Shown piece by piece: positions 25,134 to 33,703 of a DNA stretch of 40,370 bases. A program made the translations under genes and the position numbers. This DNA comes from an uncultured Clostridia bacterium (GTDB lineage Bacteria > Bacillota > Clostridia > TANB77 > CAG-508): assembly GCA_934178555.1 (NCBI GenBank), contig CAKPQL010000015.1, forward strand, positions 1-40,370. The letters are read 5' to 3'. The first letter of the stretch is position 1, and each line of letters opens with the position of its first letter. The notes under the pieces were generated by a model, which was not told where the DNA came from, ran no database searches, and was given only the letters and a program-made list of their open reading frames with translations.

Positions 25134-25601
25134 ATGAAAAAAAGATATATACGAATGAGTATAGTAATTTTATTATTAATAATAATTGACCAACTTACAA
25201 AGCAATTGGCTATTAATAACAAAATTTCAATGCTAGCTAATGTAGAAATGGAATATGTAAAAAATTATGGTGGAGCTTTCGGAATAGGAGGAAACAGCAC
25301 TTTATTTTTTATATTAGTTAATATTGTGGTATTAGGCATAATAATAAAATTTATATATTCTCAAAAGGATAGAGTAGATAAAAAAACATTAGCTAGCTTT
25401 ACAATGATATTAGCCGGAGGAATTGGAAATCTTATAGATAGAGTGTTTAGAGGTTGCGTTGTTGATTTTATAGATATAAGTAATTTGTTTAAATTTCCTG
25501 TATTTAATATAGCTGATATATATATTGTAATAGGGTGGATTATGCTATTTATATCCATAACAATATATTGGTATAAAGAAGTAAGAGTAATTAACAAATA
25601 A
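25134..25601 (+). CDS. lspA: lipoprotein signal peptidase (signal peptidase II)
   Basis: A 155-aa aspartic protease of the cytoplasmic membrane that removes signal peptides from prolipoproteins. Four hydrophobic helices are visible. The catalytic aspartates lie in the two family motifs: D102 in GGIGNLIDRVFRGCVVDFI and D128 in FPVFNIADIYI. The N-terminal IIDQLTKQLA and NYGGAFG segments are also typical. The ribosome binding site GAGGAG precedes the ATG. It sits between the membrane protein gene and the RluA-type gene with very short gaps, and lspA next to rluD is a very common order. Confidence 0.96.
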   Translation: MKKRYIRMSIVILLLIIIDQLTKQLAINNKISMLANVEMEYVKNYGGAFGIGGNSTLFFILVNIVVLGIIIKFIYSQKDRVDKKTLASFTMILAGGIGNLIDRVFRGCVVDFIDISNLFKFPVFNIADIYIVIGWIMLFISITIYWYKEVRVINK

Positions 25602-25613
25602 GGAGGAAAATTC

Positions 25614-26522
25614 TTGAAGCAGTTTATTATAGATAGTAACGAAGAAAAAAATAGATTAGACAAAGTAATAAGCGGTTTAGATAATACAATATCAAGAACT
25701 GCTGTAAAAAGATTAATAGATGAAGATAAAATAACTGTAAATGGAAAAAAAGAGAAACCATCATATGAAGTAAAAAATGGAGATATTATAGAAATAGAGG
25801 AAGAAATACCTTGTGAATCACATATTACAGCACAAGATATTCCTATTGATATAATATACGAAGATAATGATATACTTGTAATAAATAAACCTAAGGGAAT
25901 GGTTGTACATCCTGGAAACGGAAATCCAGATGGAACACTTGCAAATGCTATTATGGGAATATGTGGAGATTCCCTTTCAGGTATAGGTGGAAGAATAAGA
26001 CCTGGAATAATACACAGATTGGACAAGGATACTTCAGGAGTAATAGTAGTAGCAAAAAATGATAAAGCACATATTGATATCAGTAATCAAATAAAAAATA
26101 GAGAAACTTCAAAAAAATATATAGCACTAGTAAGAGGGATAATAAAAGAAGAAGAAGCTACAATAAATATGCCAATAGGCAGAAGCACAAAAGATAGAAA
26201 AAAAATGGCAGTTAGAAAAGATGGAAAAGAAGCTGTAACTCATTTTAAAGTGCTAAAGAGGTATAATGAATATACTTTATTAGAATTAAAAATAGATACG
26301 GGTAGAACTCATCAAATTAGAGTCCATATGGCTGAAATAGGGCATCCAGTAGTTGGAGATTATGTATATTCAAATGGAAAAAATCCTTTTAATGTTGTAG
26401 GACAAATGTTACATTCAAAAAGAATAGAATTTGTACATCCAACAACAAAAAGAAAAGTTGAATTTGAAGCACCTTTACCACAGTATTTTGAAAATATATT
26501 AAAAATATTAGATGAAGATTAA
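25614..26522 (+). CDS. RluA/RluD-family pseudouridine synthase
   Basis: A 302-aa enzyme that converts uridine to pseudouridine in RNA, probably 23S rRNA. An N-terminal S4 domain (13-62, RLDKVISGL to GDIIEI) precedes the catalytic domain with IIHRLDKDTSG (132-142; catalytic D137) and later TGRTHQIRVHM. The start codon is TTG at 25614, seven nucleotides after AGGAGG, with no competing ATG nearby. It is the third gene of the run that includes lspA. The exact target uridines cannot be inferred. Confidence 0.93.
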   Translation: MKQFIIDSNEEKNRLDKVISGLDNTISRTAVKRLIDEDKITVNGKKEKPSYEVKNGDIIEIEEEIPCESHITAQDIPIDIIYEDNDILVINKPKGMVVHPGNGNPDGTLANAIMGICGDSLSGIGGRIRPGIIHRLDKDTSGVIVVAKNDKAHIDISNQIKNRETSKKYIALVRGIIKEEEATINMPIGRSTKDRKKMAVRKDGKEAVTHFKVLKRYNEYTLLELKIDTGRTHQIRVHMAEIGHPVVGDYVYSNGKNPFNVVGQMLHSKRIEFVHPTTKRKVEFEAPLPQYFENILKILDED

Positions 26523-26529
26523 AACAACT

Positions 26530-26585
26530 CCGGTACAATAAAGTACCGGAAAATCTATATAAACCTTTTACGATAAACGTAAAAG
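26530..26585. other. two tandem hairpins without T-tracts
   Basis: CCGGTAC (26530-26536) pairs with GTACCGG (26543-26549), and CTTTTACG (26565-26572) pairs with CGTAAAAG (26578-26585). Both have short A-rich loops of 5-6 nt. Neither is followed by Ts on the plus strand. They lie between two pseudouridine synthase genes and could be processing or stability elements, or a weak terminator. Confidence 0.5.
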
Positions 26586-26660
26586 AGAATTAAAAACTAC
26601 ATAATATAATATGTAAACTTTTAAATTTTGATACAATATGTTGTTATGGGGGATGCAATC

Positions 26661-27380
26661 ATGGAAGAAAGATTACAAAAATATTTAGCAGAATGTGGCA
26701 TAGCATCAAGAAGAAAGTGTGAAGAATATATTGCACAAGGTAAGGTAAAAGTAAACGGTAAAATTGTTATAGAACTTGGGAAAAAAATAAATGAAAATAT
26801 AGATATTGTAGAATTCAATGGAAAACTAGTGAAAAAGGAGAATAAATCAAAGGTATATATACTTTTAAATAAACCAATAGGATATGTAACAACAACTGAT
26901 GAACAATTTGGTAGAGAAAAAGTATTAGATTTAGTAAAAACAGATAGAAGGCTTGTACCAGTTGGAAGATTAGATATGTATACATCTGGAGCTTTAATAC
27001 TGACAGATGATGGAGACTTTGTTTATAAAGTTACACATCCAAAACACGAAATAGAAAAAACATATATTGCTACAGTACATGGAGAAGTATCAGAAGAAGA
27101 GATGGATAAATTAAGAAACGGAGTAACTATAGAAGATTATACTACTTCAAAAGCTAAAGTGAAAAAAATACAATATAATATAGATAAAAAGCAAACAAGA
27201 TTAGCTATAGTGATACATGAAGGAAAAAATAGGCAAGTCAGAAAAATGTGTGAAGCAATAGGGAAAAAAGTAATTGCACTACATAGAAGTAAAATAGGAA
27301 ATATAGAAGTAAAAGATATTCCTATAGGAAAATGGAGGTATTTAACAGATAAAGAAGTAAAAGATATATTAGGTGAATAA
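26661..27380 (+). CDS. RsuA/RluB-family pseudouridine synthase
   Basis: A 239-aa pseudouridine synthase of the RsuA/RluB/RluE/RluF family acting on rRNA. The N-terminal S4 domain (1-48, RLQKYLAECGIASRRKCEEYI) is followed by the catalytic domain with VGRLDMYTSGALILTDDGDF (catalytic D105) and the late GKNRQVRKM motif. Three in-frame ATGs exist. The one at 26661 has GGGGGAT at the right distance and starts directly with the S4 domain, so it is chosen over 26628 and 26646. The S1-domain gene follows 75 bp later. Confidence 0.93.
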   Translation: MEERLQKYLAECGIASRRKCEEYIAQGKVKVNGKIVIELGKKINENIDIVEFNGKLVKKENKSKVYILLNKPIGYVTTTDEQFGREKVLDLVKTDRRLVPVGRLDMYTSGALILTDDGDFVYKVTHPKHEIEKTYIATVHGEVSEEEMDKLRNGVTIEDYTTSKAKVKKIQYNIDKKQTRLAIVIHEGKNRQVRKMCEAIGKKVIALHRSKIGNIEVKDIPIGKWRYLTDKEVKDILGE

Positions 27381-27455
27381 TAATATTACAATATTGTGAT
27401 AAAAGTTTTTAGAAAAGCATTTTTATACAAAATTACAAAAGAAAAGGAGAAAAGT

Positions 27456-28257
27456 ATGATTTACCAAAGAATATTACCAGAGGGATGGTATGATGAAGAA
27501 ATTTCATATAATATGGAGCAAATAAATAATGCGTGGCAAAATGGAGAAATAATGCAAGGAAGAGTTATGAAATGTGATTCAAGTTATAATTTGCACATTA
27601 ATTTAGGAAATAATATCGAAGGGATTATTCCAAGAGACGAAGTGGAAGCAGTGAGCATAAATGATATTGGATTTCCAAAACCTAATATATGTACAAGCAA
27701 GCTAAACAAATATGTTCAATTCAGAGTGAAAAATATAGATAATGACAAAGTAATATTGTCAAGGAAAAGCGTTGGAAAAGAAGTAATAAGGTGGATAAAC
27801 AGTGAGGTACAAGTTGGAGATGTAGTAAATGGAATAATAAAAAATATAAGACCTTATGGAGTTTTTGTAGAAGTTGGCGGTGGAATTGTTCGGTCTATTA
27901 CACATAGAAGATATATCTGTCGCAAGAATAAAAAGTCCAACAGAACGATTTAATATTGGACAAAAAGTAAAAGTTATGATAAAATCTATTGATAAAAAAA
28001 TGAATAGAGTAGAATTAACATATAAAGAATTGTTGGGTACATGGGAAGAAAATATAAAAGAATACAAAGAGGGCTCAACAGTTAGTGGAATTGCTAGGGA
28101 AACAGAAAAAACTAAAAATGGTATTTTTGTTGAATTAAAACCAAATTTAGTAGGATTGGCAGAGTATAAAGAAAACATCGAATATGGTACAGCGTTAAAT
28201 GTATATATAAAGAAAATAATACCAGAAAAGAAAAAAATAAAGTTAATAATTGTATAA
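27456..28257 (+). CDS. S1-domain RNA-binding protein, read with one +1 shift at CGG
   Basis: A predicted 266-aa RNA-binding protein with three S1-type OB folds: about 30-105 (GRVMKCDSSYNLHINLG), 120-192 (GIIKNIRPYGVFVEVGG) and 205-266 (SGIARETEKTKNGIFVEL). As plain triplets it breaks after residue 145, and the unshifted product ends at 27953. Skipping the C of the in-frame CGG at 27891 turns IV-RSIT into IV-G-LLHIEDIS. This restores the conserved glycine and the GLLHIED core of the second S1 domain, and reading is then open to 28257. The start follows AAAAGGAG; the upstream ATG at 27396 does not. It resembles short ribosomal-S1-like proteins. A true loss-of-function frameshift is the alternative. 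Confidence 0.82.
27891..27894 (+). other. CGG +1 frameshift site in the S1-domain gene
   Basis: GTT (Val145) is followed in frame by CGG (27891-27893). Dropping the C gives GGT (Gly146), then CTA TTA CAC ATA GAA GAT, matching the S1 consensus glycine-leucine-x-histidine. The context is the same as in comM: an in-frame CGG at a conserved glycine. Confidence 0.8.
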
Positions 28258-28342
28258 AATAACAATACAATCATTAAATGGTAAATTGTTATATTTATAT
28301 TTATTATATAATCTAAATTTATTTTATATAAGGAGGATGACT

Positions 28343-29281
28343 ATGGTAGAAGATAGCGAAATAAAAGCTCAAACATCACCATTTGCAATAAGGGAAGGAG
28401 AAGTAAAAACATTTGATGGTAAAGATGGCTATGTATCAATTAACCAAATTATACATAAAATCAATGTAGGACATATTGTAGATGTTCATTTCAAAATACT
28501 AGAGTTAGTAAATGAATTTGAATTTATAACTTCTAGACAATTGTTTCAATTACTTGAATATAAAGGAATAGATATAAAATCACAAGATAAGTTAAATAAT
28601 AAATTAGAACAATTAGTAAAATCTAAGATATTAACAAGATATTATTTTACATCAGAAGAAGGAAAATGCATATATAGAATTTATTGCTTGGAAAAAATGG
28701 GAAAATATTTATTAGAGTCAAGAGGTATAGAAACTAAGTGGCAACCTACTGATAATACTAAACCAGTAGGAATGATTAAAAAAAGATTAGCAGGAAATCA
28801 AATAATATTAGCATATTTAAGAAAAGTAAAATCTTATGATGGATATACAGTAAAACCAAGTATAACAGCGAAAAAAGCAGGAAAACAATTTAAAGCAGCA
28901 GCAGGAATAAAGTTAACTAAGAATAAAAAATCTATAGAATTAATATTTGAAGTAGTTAGAAGAGATGAAGAATGGAAGAAAAATCTAGTGGATAGAATTA
29001 GATTGTATAAAGATTTTTATGAAAGTTTTATACCATTTGATTCTGGATTTGAAACGAAACCACAATTGATTTTAGTATGTGAAGATGACAAGCATACAGT
29101 AGAAGTTTTTAAAGAAATTGTAACAAATAGTATGGAAATACCAGGAATGAATTTACTATTTACAACAGATTTAAGACAAAACGATGAAAGTATATCAAAA
29201 AGTTTAACTGAATTTAAAATGGATGAAAAAACTAAAAAATACAAAATGGAACAAATCGAATTAAAATTGTTAGAAGGATAA
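28343..29281 (+). CDS. replication-relaxation family-like winged-helix protein
   Basis: A 312-aa soluble protein. Residues 45-120 look like a winged helix-turn-helix (KILELVNEFEFITSRQLFQLLEYKGID to RYYFTSEEGKCIYRIYCLEKMGKYLL). The C-terminal half (about 150-270) alternates strands and helices, with conserved-looking charged residues in IELIFEVVRRDEEWKKNLVDRIRLYKDFYE. This resembles the replication-relaxation family found beside conjugation genes of Gram-positive elements. The assignment is by pattern only. The ATG at 28343 lies 6 nt after AGGAGG. It is convergent with the VirD4-like gene across a shared terminator, which supports a functional pairing. Confidence 0.6.
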   Translation: MVEDSEIKAQTSPFAIREGEVKTFDGKDGYVSINQIIHKINVGHIVDVHFKILELVNEFEFITSRQLFQLLEYKGIDIKSQDKLNNKLEQLVKSKILTRYYFTSEEGKCIYRIYCLEKMGKYLLESRGIETKWQPTDNTKPVGMIKKRLAGNQIILAYLRKVKSYDGYTVKPSITAKKAGKQFKAAAGIKLTKNKKSIELIFEVVRRDEEWKKNLVDRIRLYKDFYESFIPFDSGFETKPQLILVCEDDKHTVEVFKEIVTNSMEIPGMNLLFTTDLRQNDESISKSLTEFKMDEKTKKYKMEQIELKLLEG

Positions 29282-29305
29282 TGAGTAAAATAAAAAATAT
29301 ATAAT

Positions 29306-29337
29306 AAAAAATCTCTCAATTAATTGAGAGATTTTTT
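29306..29337. terminator. bidirectional terminator
   Basis: A perfect 32-bp palindrome (29306-29321 with 29322-29337), core ATCTCTCAATT and its complement, with A and T runs at its ends. It lies between the convergent replication-relaxation-like and VirD4-like genes. Confidence 0.92.
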
Positions 29338-29338
29338 A

Positions 29339-31672
29339 TTAATTGTTATTATTAGGTTTTCCTAAATTAAAACTTATTGCATCTTCATTATCGAATAAAT
29401 ATTTAGAATCTGTTATATCTGTTTGAATTGGATCTACATCTGCTTCACCAGCCATATCAAAATCTATATTTTTTGGATTAAATTTAAATGGTTTATTATT
29501 TCTTTTATCACTTGAATCTGAACTATCTATGCCAGGAGTAAATTTAGAAAAATTATATATTTTAACATCTTTTTTTTCTTTATATTTAGATTCAATGAAA
29601 TCAACAAATCCAGAGCCTGCAACATTTTTACCGCCCAAATCTTTGGTTTTATAGGCTACTTGTTTGAATTTTAATGCTTGAATTTGGCCAGGTTTTAAAT
29701 TTTCTTTCCAATCCCATTTAACACTTTTGAAATTAGCATCATAACTTGTTTGATCTGTATGGTAATCATTAACAAATTTCCACTCTCTATGATCACCAAT
29801 TTCTTTAGACCACCAAGCATTATCTTCTGGTGTGTTGTTTCCGAATACCATTTTAGTAGTACAGTTTGCAAGTAATGTTTGTCTAAACCTTGAAGAGTCA
29901 TCACCAAATTGACCAATATTTTGTGCAGAAACTATAGTTCCTACTCTATATTTTCTATACAATGTAAATAAGGCTTCTGTAGATTTACAAACAAAATCAG
30001 GAAATTCATCAATATATAAAAAGTGAGGAATTCTTGTTTTTTCAACACCTGGTCTGTTAAGTATAGAATATTGCATTAATAATATACAGAATAAACCAAA
30101 AGCTTTGTGCGCAGTAGCACCTAAATCTCCACGACGAGTGCAAACTAAATTTATTTGACCCTTTGATAAAACTTTATCAAAATCTATATTATTAGTTCTA
30201 TTACACAAAATATTTTTTACACCAGGATAACGTAAAAGATTATCTAACTCAGTAATTGCTGAATAAACAAAACGTTCTGTATCTGGTCTACCAGCACTAT
30301 CTTTATAAAAGTTTTTTTCAAAATATCCTATTTGTAAGTTATATTCTTCGGCTAATTCTGGTATAGATTTCATTTGCTCACACATTTCTTCAACTAAATC
30401 AAAGTTATTTAACATCTTTAACAAATCTTCTAAGTTAGGAAGTAATCCTTCATGAAGAATAGGATACATTACCTTTAATAGCAATACCAAATTTTCAACA
30501 GCTTGTGTTGTAACATTTTCCATAAATGTTTCTTCTTCATGAGGGTGATTAGTTGCATACATACCTTTTAATATAGAAGATATTAATATAGCTGCTCTAG
30601 GTGCATGAGTATGTATAAATGGATTCAATCCAATCGAATTAGGATTTGATGGATCAATAATATTTACTGGAATATTAAAGTTCTTTGCAACTTCTACAAC
30701 GTGACTGGTTGATTCATAGTCAGGAGAAATTGCAGTAAATCCTAAATTTTTGTAAACTATATTTGAACCATTTGCATCATAAATTAATTTATGCATATAG
30801 GCTTTATACAATTTTTCTTTATAAGGATTTGGTGTAATCATATTTAAGTCAAAATTATTATTTATATAATCATTATCATATGGACAGTTTAATGTGGCAA
30901 TGCCAGTTTTTAGAGCTGTATAAGCCATTTCTTTAGAAGCTTCTCTAAAGAAAAATTTTCTTTCCAAATCTCTTACCATCATTGGTTCAAAAACCATTGA
31001 TGTTTTTCCTGTACCAGAAACACCAACAACAAGAGTGGCTTCAAATCTTCTTGATTCTGGAATTTTTACAGCTTTATTAGTAAGTCTATCTGTACATATT
31101 TTGATTTCACAAGTATATGGACCAACTTTTTCACTATTATCAGCTAAGCTAATACCCTTGTAATCCCAAATAGATTTTTTGATGTCCAAAGTATCATTAA
31201 CAGTGAAAAATAAAAATTTGAATATAGGATGAAAAGTGGTAAGTGGTATATATAATGCTATTGAAGTTAATGCCGGTGGTATTAAGTCAGAAAAATTAAT
31301 AATAATTTCTGAATAGTTAGGTAAAGAAAACATAAATAACCAACAAGCTTCATTTAGCCATGTAACTACCATTGATATTCCTATAATATATAATGCAATA
31401 CAATAAACATAAAAAAATGTTACTTTTAAATTATTGTTTGAATATATAAACTTTGAACCATAAGAAAGTAAAAATGCAAAAACAGGAAATGCCATTGCTA
31501 TTGTATATTTAATAGGACCCCAATATGAAACTGGAACTCCTGTAAAAAATATGAAACACATTTCCATAAACCTATCTACACATATATACAATGTAATAAG
31601 AGATAGTATATATGTAAAAAAAGTATTTCTATCGGTTTTTAATATTTTTAAAAATTTATCTATATATTTCAA
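29339..31672 (-). CDS. VirD4/TraG-like type IV coupling protein
   Basis: A 777-aa membrane ATPase of the VirD4/TraG family, which in conjugation links a relaxase-DNA complex to the secretion channel. Four N-terminal membrane helices (about 20-38, 55-72, 84-105 and 128-150) precede the motor domain. Walker A GVSGTGKTS is at 217-225, Walker B FLYIDEFPDF near 555, and SAQNIGQFGDDSSRFRQTLLANC follows it. The start is TTG at 31670-31672, 5 nt after GGTGA, with no good ATG nearby. No relaxase, VirB4, VirB6 or other secretion gene occurs in the window, so it stands alone among housekeeping genes. Confidence 0.9.
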   Translation of the reverse strand: MKYIDKFLKILKTDRNTFFTYILSLITLYICVDRFMEMCFIFFTGVPVSYWGPIKYTIAMAFPVFAFLLSYGSKFIYSNNNLKVTFFYVYCIALYIIGISMVVTWLNEACWLFMFSLPNYSEIIINFSDLIPPALTSIALYIPLTTFHPIFKFLFFTVNDTLDIKKSIWDYKGISLADNSEKVGPYTCEIKICTDRLTNKAVKIPESRRFEATLVVGVSGTGKTSMVFEPMMVRDLERKFFFREASKEMAYTALKTGIATLNCPYDNDYINNNFDLNMITPNPYKEKLYKAYMHKLIYDANGSNIVYKNLGFTAISPDYESTSHVVEVAKNFNIPVNIIDPSNPNSIGLNPFIHTHAPRAAILISSILKGMYATNHPHEEETFMENVTTQAVENLVLLLKVMYPILHEGLLPNLEDLLKMLNNFDLVEEMCEQMKSIPELAEEYNLQIGYFEKNFYKDSAGRPDTERFVYSAITELDNLLRYPGVKNILCNRTNNIDFDKVLSKGQINLVCTRRGDLGATAHKAFGLFCILLMQYSILNRPGVEKTRIPHFLYIDEFPDFVCKSTEALFTLYRKYRVGTIVSAQNIGQFGDDSSRFRQTLLANCTTKMVFGNNTPEDNAWWSKEIGDHREWKFVNDYHTDQTSYDANFKSVKWDWKENLKPGQIQALKFKQVAYKTKDLGGKNVAGSGFVDFIESKYKEKKDVKIYNFSKFTPGIDSSDSSDKRNNKPFKFNPKNIDFDMAGEADVDPIQTDITDSKYLFDNEDAISFNLGKPNNNN

Positions 31673-31894
31673 TTAGTTCACCACTTTCAAAAATAAAATT
31701 ATACATATATATTATCCTATAAAAAAGGCAAAAAAACAAGACTTTTTAATAAAAAACTATATATTAAATAAGAAAAAATAATAAAATTAATACTTTTAAT
31801 ACTTTTTTAGAAAAAAAGTGAGGTAATACTTGAATTATAAAAATAATATTAATATAATATATAAACATTTACTAGATATAGAAAGGATTAAAAA

Positions 31895-33526
31895 ATGCAA
31901 AGGGTAAAAAAAGGAGTAAAAAAAGAAACCTTTATTCAAGGAATATTAGCATTATTATTTTCACAAATAATAATCAAACTTTTAGGATTAATTTATAAAT
32001 TATATTTGACTAATAAAGAGGGGTTTGGAGATGCTGGAAATGCTATATATGGTAGTGGATATCAAATATATGCATTATTATTAACACTGTCATCTATAGG
32101 TGTGCCAGGCGCAATTGCAAAAATGATTTCTGAAAAAGTTGCGGTAGGAGATAATAGAGGTGCTCATAGAATATTTAAAATATCATTAATAACATTCGGA
32201 TTAATAGGTTTAACAGGAACTTGTGTTATGTTTTTTGGAGCAAAATACATATCAAATGTATTGCTACAGATACCAGAAGCAGAATTAACCATGATTGCAT
32301 TGGCTCCAGCTATATTTTTCGTATCAATAGCTTCAGTAATAAGGGGATATTTTAACGGAAGAGAAACAATGAAAGCAACTGCTAATTCTCAAACATTAGA
32401 ACAAGTATTTAAAACATTTTTTACAGTAGTGTTTGTTGAAATAATTGCAATTTTTACTAAAGCAGATACTACATTGATGGCAGCGGGCGCAACAATTGCA
32501 ACAACTTTAGCAACTTTTTTAAGTTTTGGATATTTGTATTTATATTATCGTACAATGAAAAAAAATGTATGGAGAGATATAAATGCTTCAGTAAAAAGTG
32601 ATAATGAAAGTATAAAAAAAGTTTTAAAGAAAATATTAGTAGTTTCAATTCCAATAACAATAACAGCACTACTATCAACAATAAATAAAAATATAGATGC
32701 CTTTACTGTAGTTGGAGGACTAAAAACATTCATTACAGATGAAGCGAGAGCAAAAGAATTATATGGAATAATTAGTGGAAAAGTGGATACACTAACGTCA
32801 TTACCATTATCTTTCAATGTAGCATTTTCAACAGCCTTAGTACCAGCAGTTTCATCAGCAATAGCTATGAAAAATACCAAAATGGCATCACAAAAAATAT
32901 CATTTACAATATTAGCAACTATTCTTTTAGGTATTCCTGCAACAGTAGGAATGATTGTTTTTGCAGAACCTATATTAAAATTACTATTTCCAATGCAACC
33001 AGAAGGAACACTTGTACTACAAATTACTTCCCTAACGATAATAACAGTTGCATTAGTTCAAACAATTAATGCTGCGTTACAAGGAATTGGAAGAATTAAT
33101 GTCCCTGCAATAGCTTTAACTATAGGGGTTATTATAAAATTTATATGTAATATAACGTTAGTTCCTAATCCTAATTTTGGAATATTAGGTGCTGCAATAG
33201 GAACTGTTTTATGTTATATAGTTGCTGATATTATTGCGTTTATTGTATTGAAAAAAAGTATAAAAATAGAAACAAGGCTAACCAAATTTATAATAAAACC
33301 AATATTAGCATCAGCTATAATGGCAATAATATCATATGGATTGTACATTAATATAATTAATATTGTAGGAGGTAAACTTGCAACATTAATATCATTAGTA
33401 ATAGCTGTAATAGTATACGGATTATCTGTAGCTGTTTTAAAAATTTTAACGAAAGAAGAAATTTTAATGCTACCATTAGGCGAAAAAATATATAAAATTC
33501 TTAATAAACTTAAAATTTATAGTTAA
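31895..33526 (+). CDS. MOP-family lipid flippase (MurJ/SpoVB/YtgP-like)
   Basis: A 543-aa polytopic membrane protein with about 14 helices. The N-terminal pattern TFIQGILALLFSQIIIKLLGLIYKLYLT and YQIYALLLTLSSIGVPGAIAKMISE is characteristic of the SpoVB/YtgP group of MOP exporters, some of which flip lipid II or other undecaprenyl-linked sugars. IRGYFNGRETMKATANSQTLEQVFK is another family segment. It is a distant relative of the flippase at 11602-13119 but not a recent duplicate. The ATG follows GAAAGGA. The exact substrate is not determined by sequence. Confidence 0.92.
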   Translation: MQRVKKGVKKETFIQGILALLFSQIIIKLLGLIYKLYLTNKEGFGDAGNAIYGSGYQIYALLLTLSSIGVPGAIAKMISEKVAVGDNRGAHRIFKISLITFGLIGLTGTCVMFFGAKYISNVLLQIPEAELTMIALAPAIFFVSIASVIRGYFNGRETMKATANSQTLEQVFKTFFTVVFVEIIAIFTKADTTLMAAGATIATTLATFLSFGYLYLYYRTMKKNVWRDINASVKSDNESIKKVLKKILVVSIPITITALLSTINKNIDAFTVVGGLKTFITDEARAKELYGIISGKVDTLTSLPLSFNVAFSTALVPAVSSAIAMKNTKMASQKISFTILATILLGIPATVGMIVFAEPILKLLFPMQPEGTLVLQITSLTIITVALVQTINAALQGIGRINVPAIALTIGVIIKFICNITLVPNPNFGILGAAIGTVLCYIVADIIAFIVLKKSIKIETRLTKFIIKPILASAIMAIISYGLYINIINIVGGKLATLISLVIAVIVYGLSVAVLKILTKEEILMLPLGEKIYKILNKLKIYS

Positions 33527-33703
33527 GAAAAAAGACTGATAAATAGCTACTTTCATGAAAAACTAAACTTAAAAACCTAGAGAATAAAGAACTTTACAAA
33601 AAAATAAACAAAAAAAGAAGGATTTTGGCTAACTTTGGCGAATTAATATTGTAATGTGGATATAAATCTACATATAACAAATCTTATTAGGAGGTAATAT
33701 TAA

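Noticed and set aside
25361..26026. 221-codon open frame on the minus strand
   Set aside because: It is antisense to lspA and the RluA-type gene, which have clear motifs and ribosome binding sites. Its Ile/Ser-rich content is typical of a shadow frame.
18935..27893. CGG reassigned to another amino acid (for example Trp or Gln, as reported in other bacteria)
   Set aside because: A triplet reassignment would not repair the frame. At all four sites the downstream sequence is in the +1 frame, so a shift or four-base decoding is required.
27454..27960. classic prfB-type programmed frameshift signal
   Set aside because: No stop codon at the shift point, no CTT slippery codon and no consistent upstream Shine-Dalgarno-like stimulator shared with the comM sites.
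27874..28257. the 3' part of the S1-domain gene as an independent gene
   Set aside because: Its apparent start lies inside the second S1 domain with no ribosome binding site, and the domain is only complete when joined to the upstream part.
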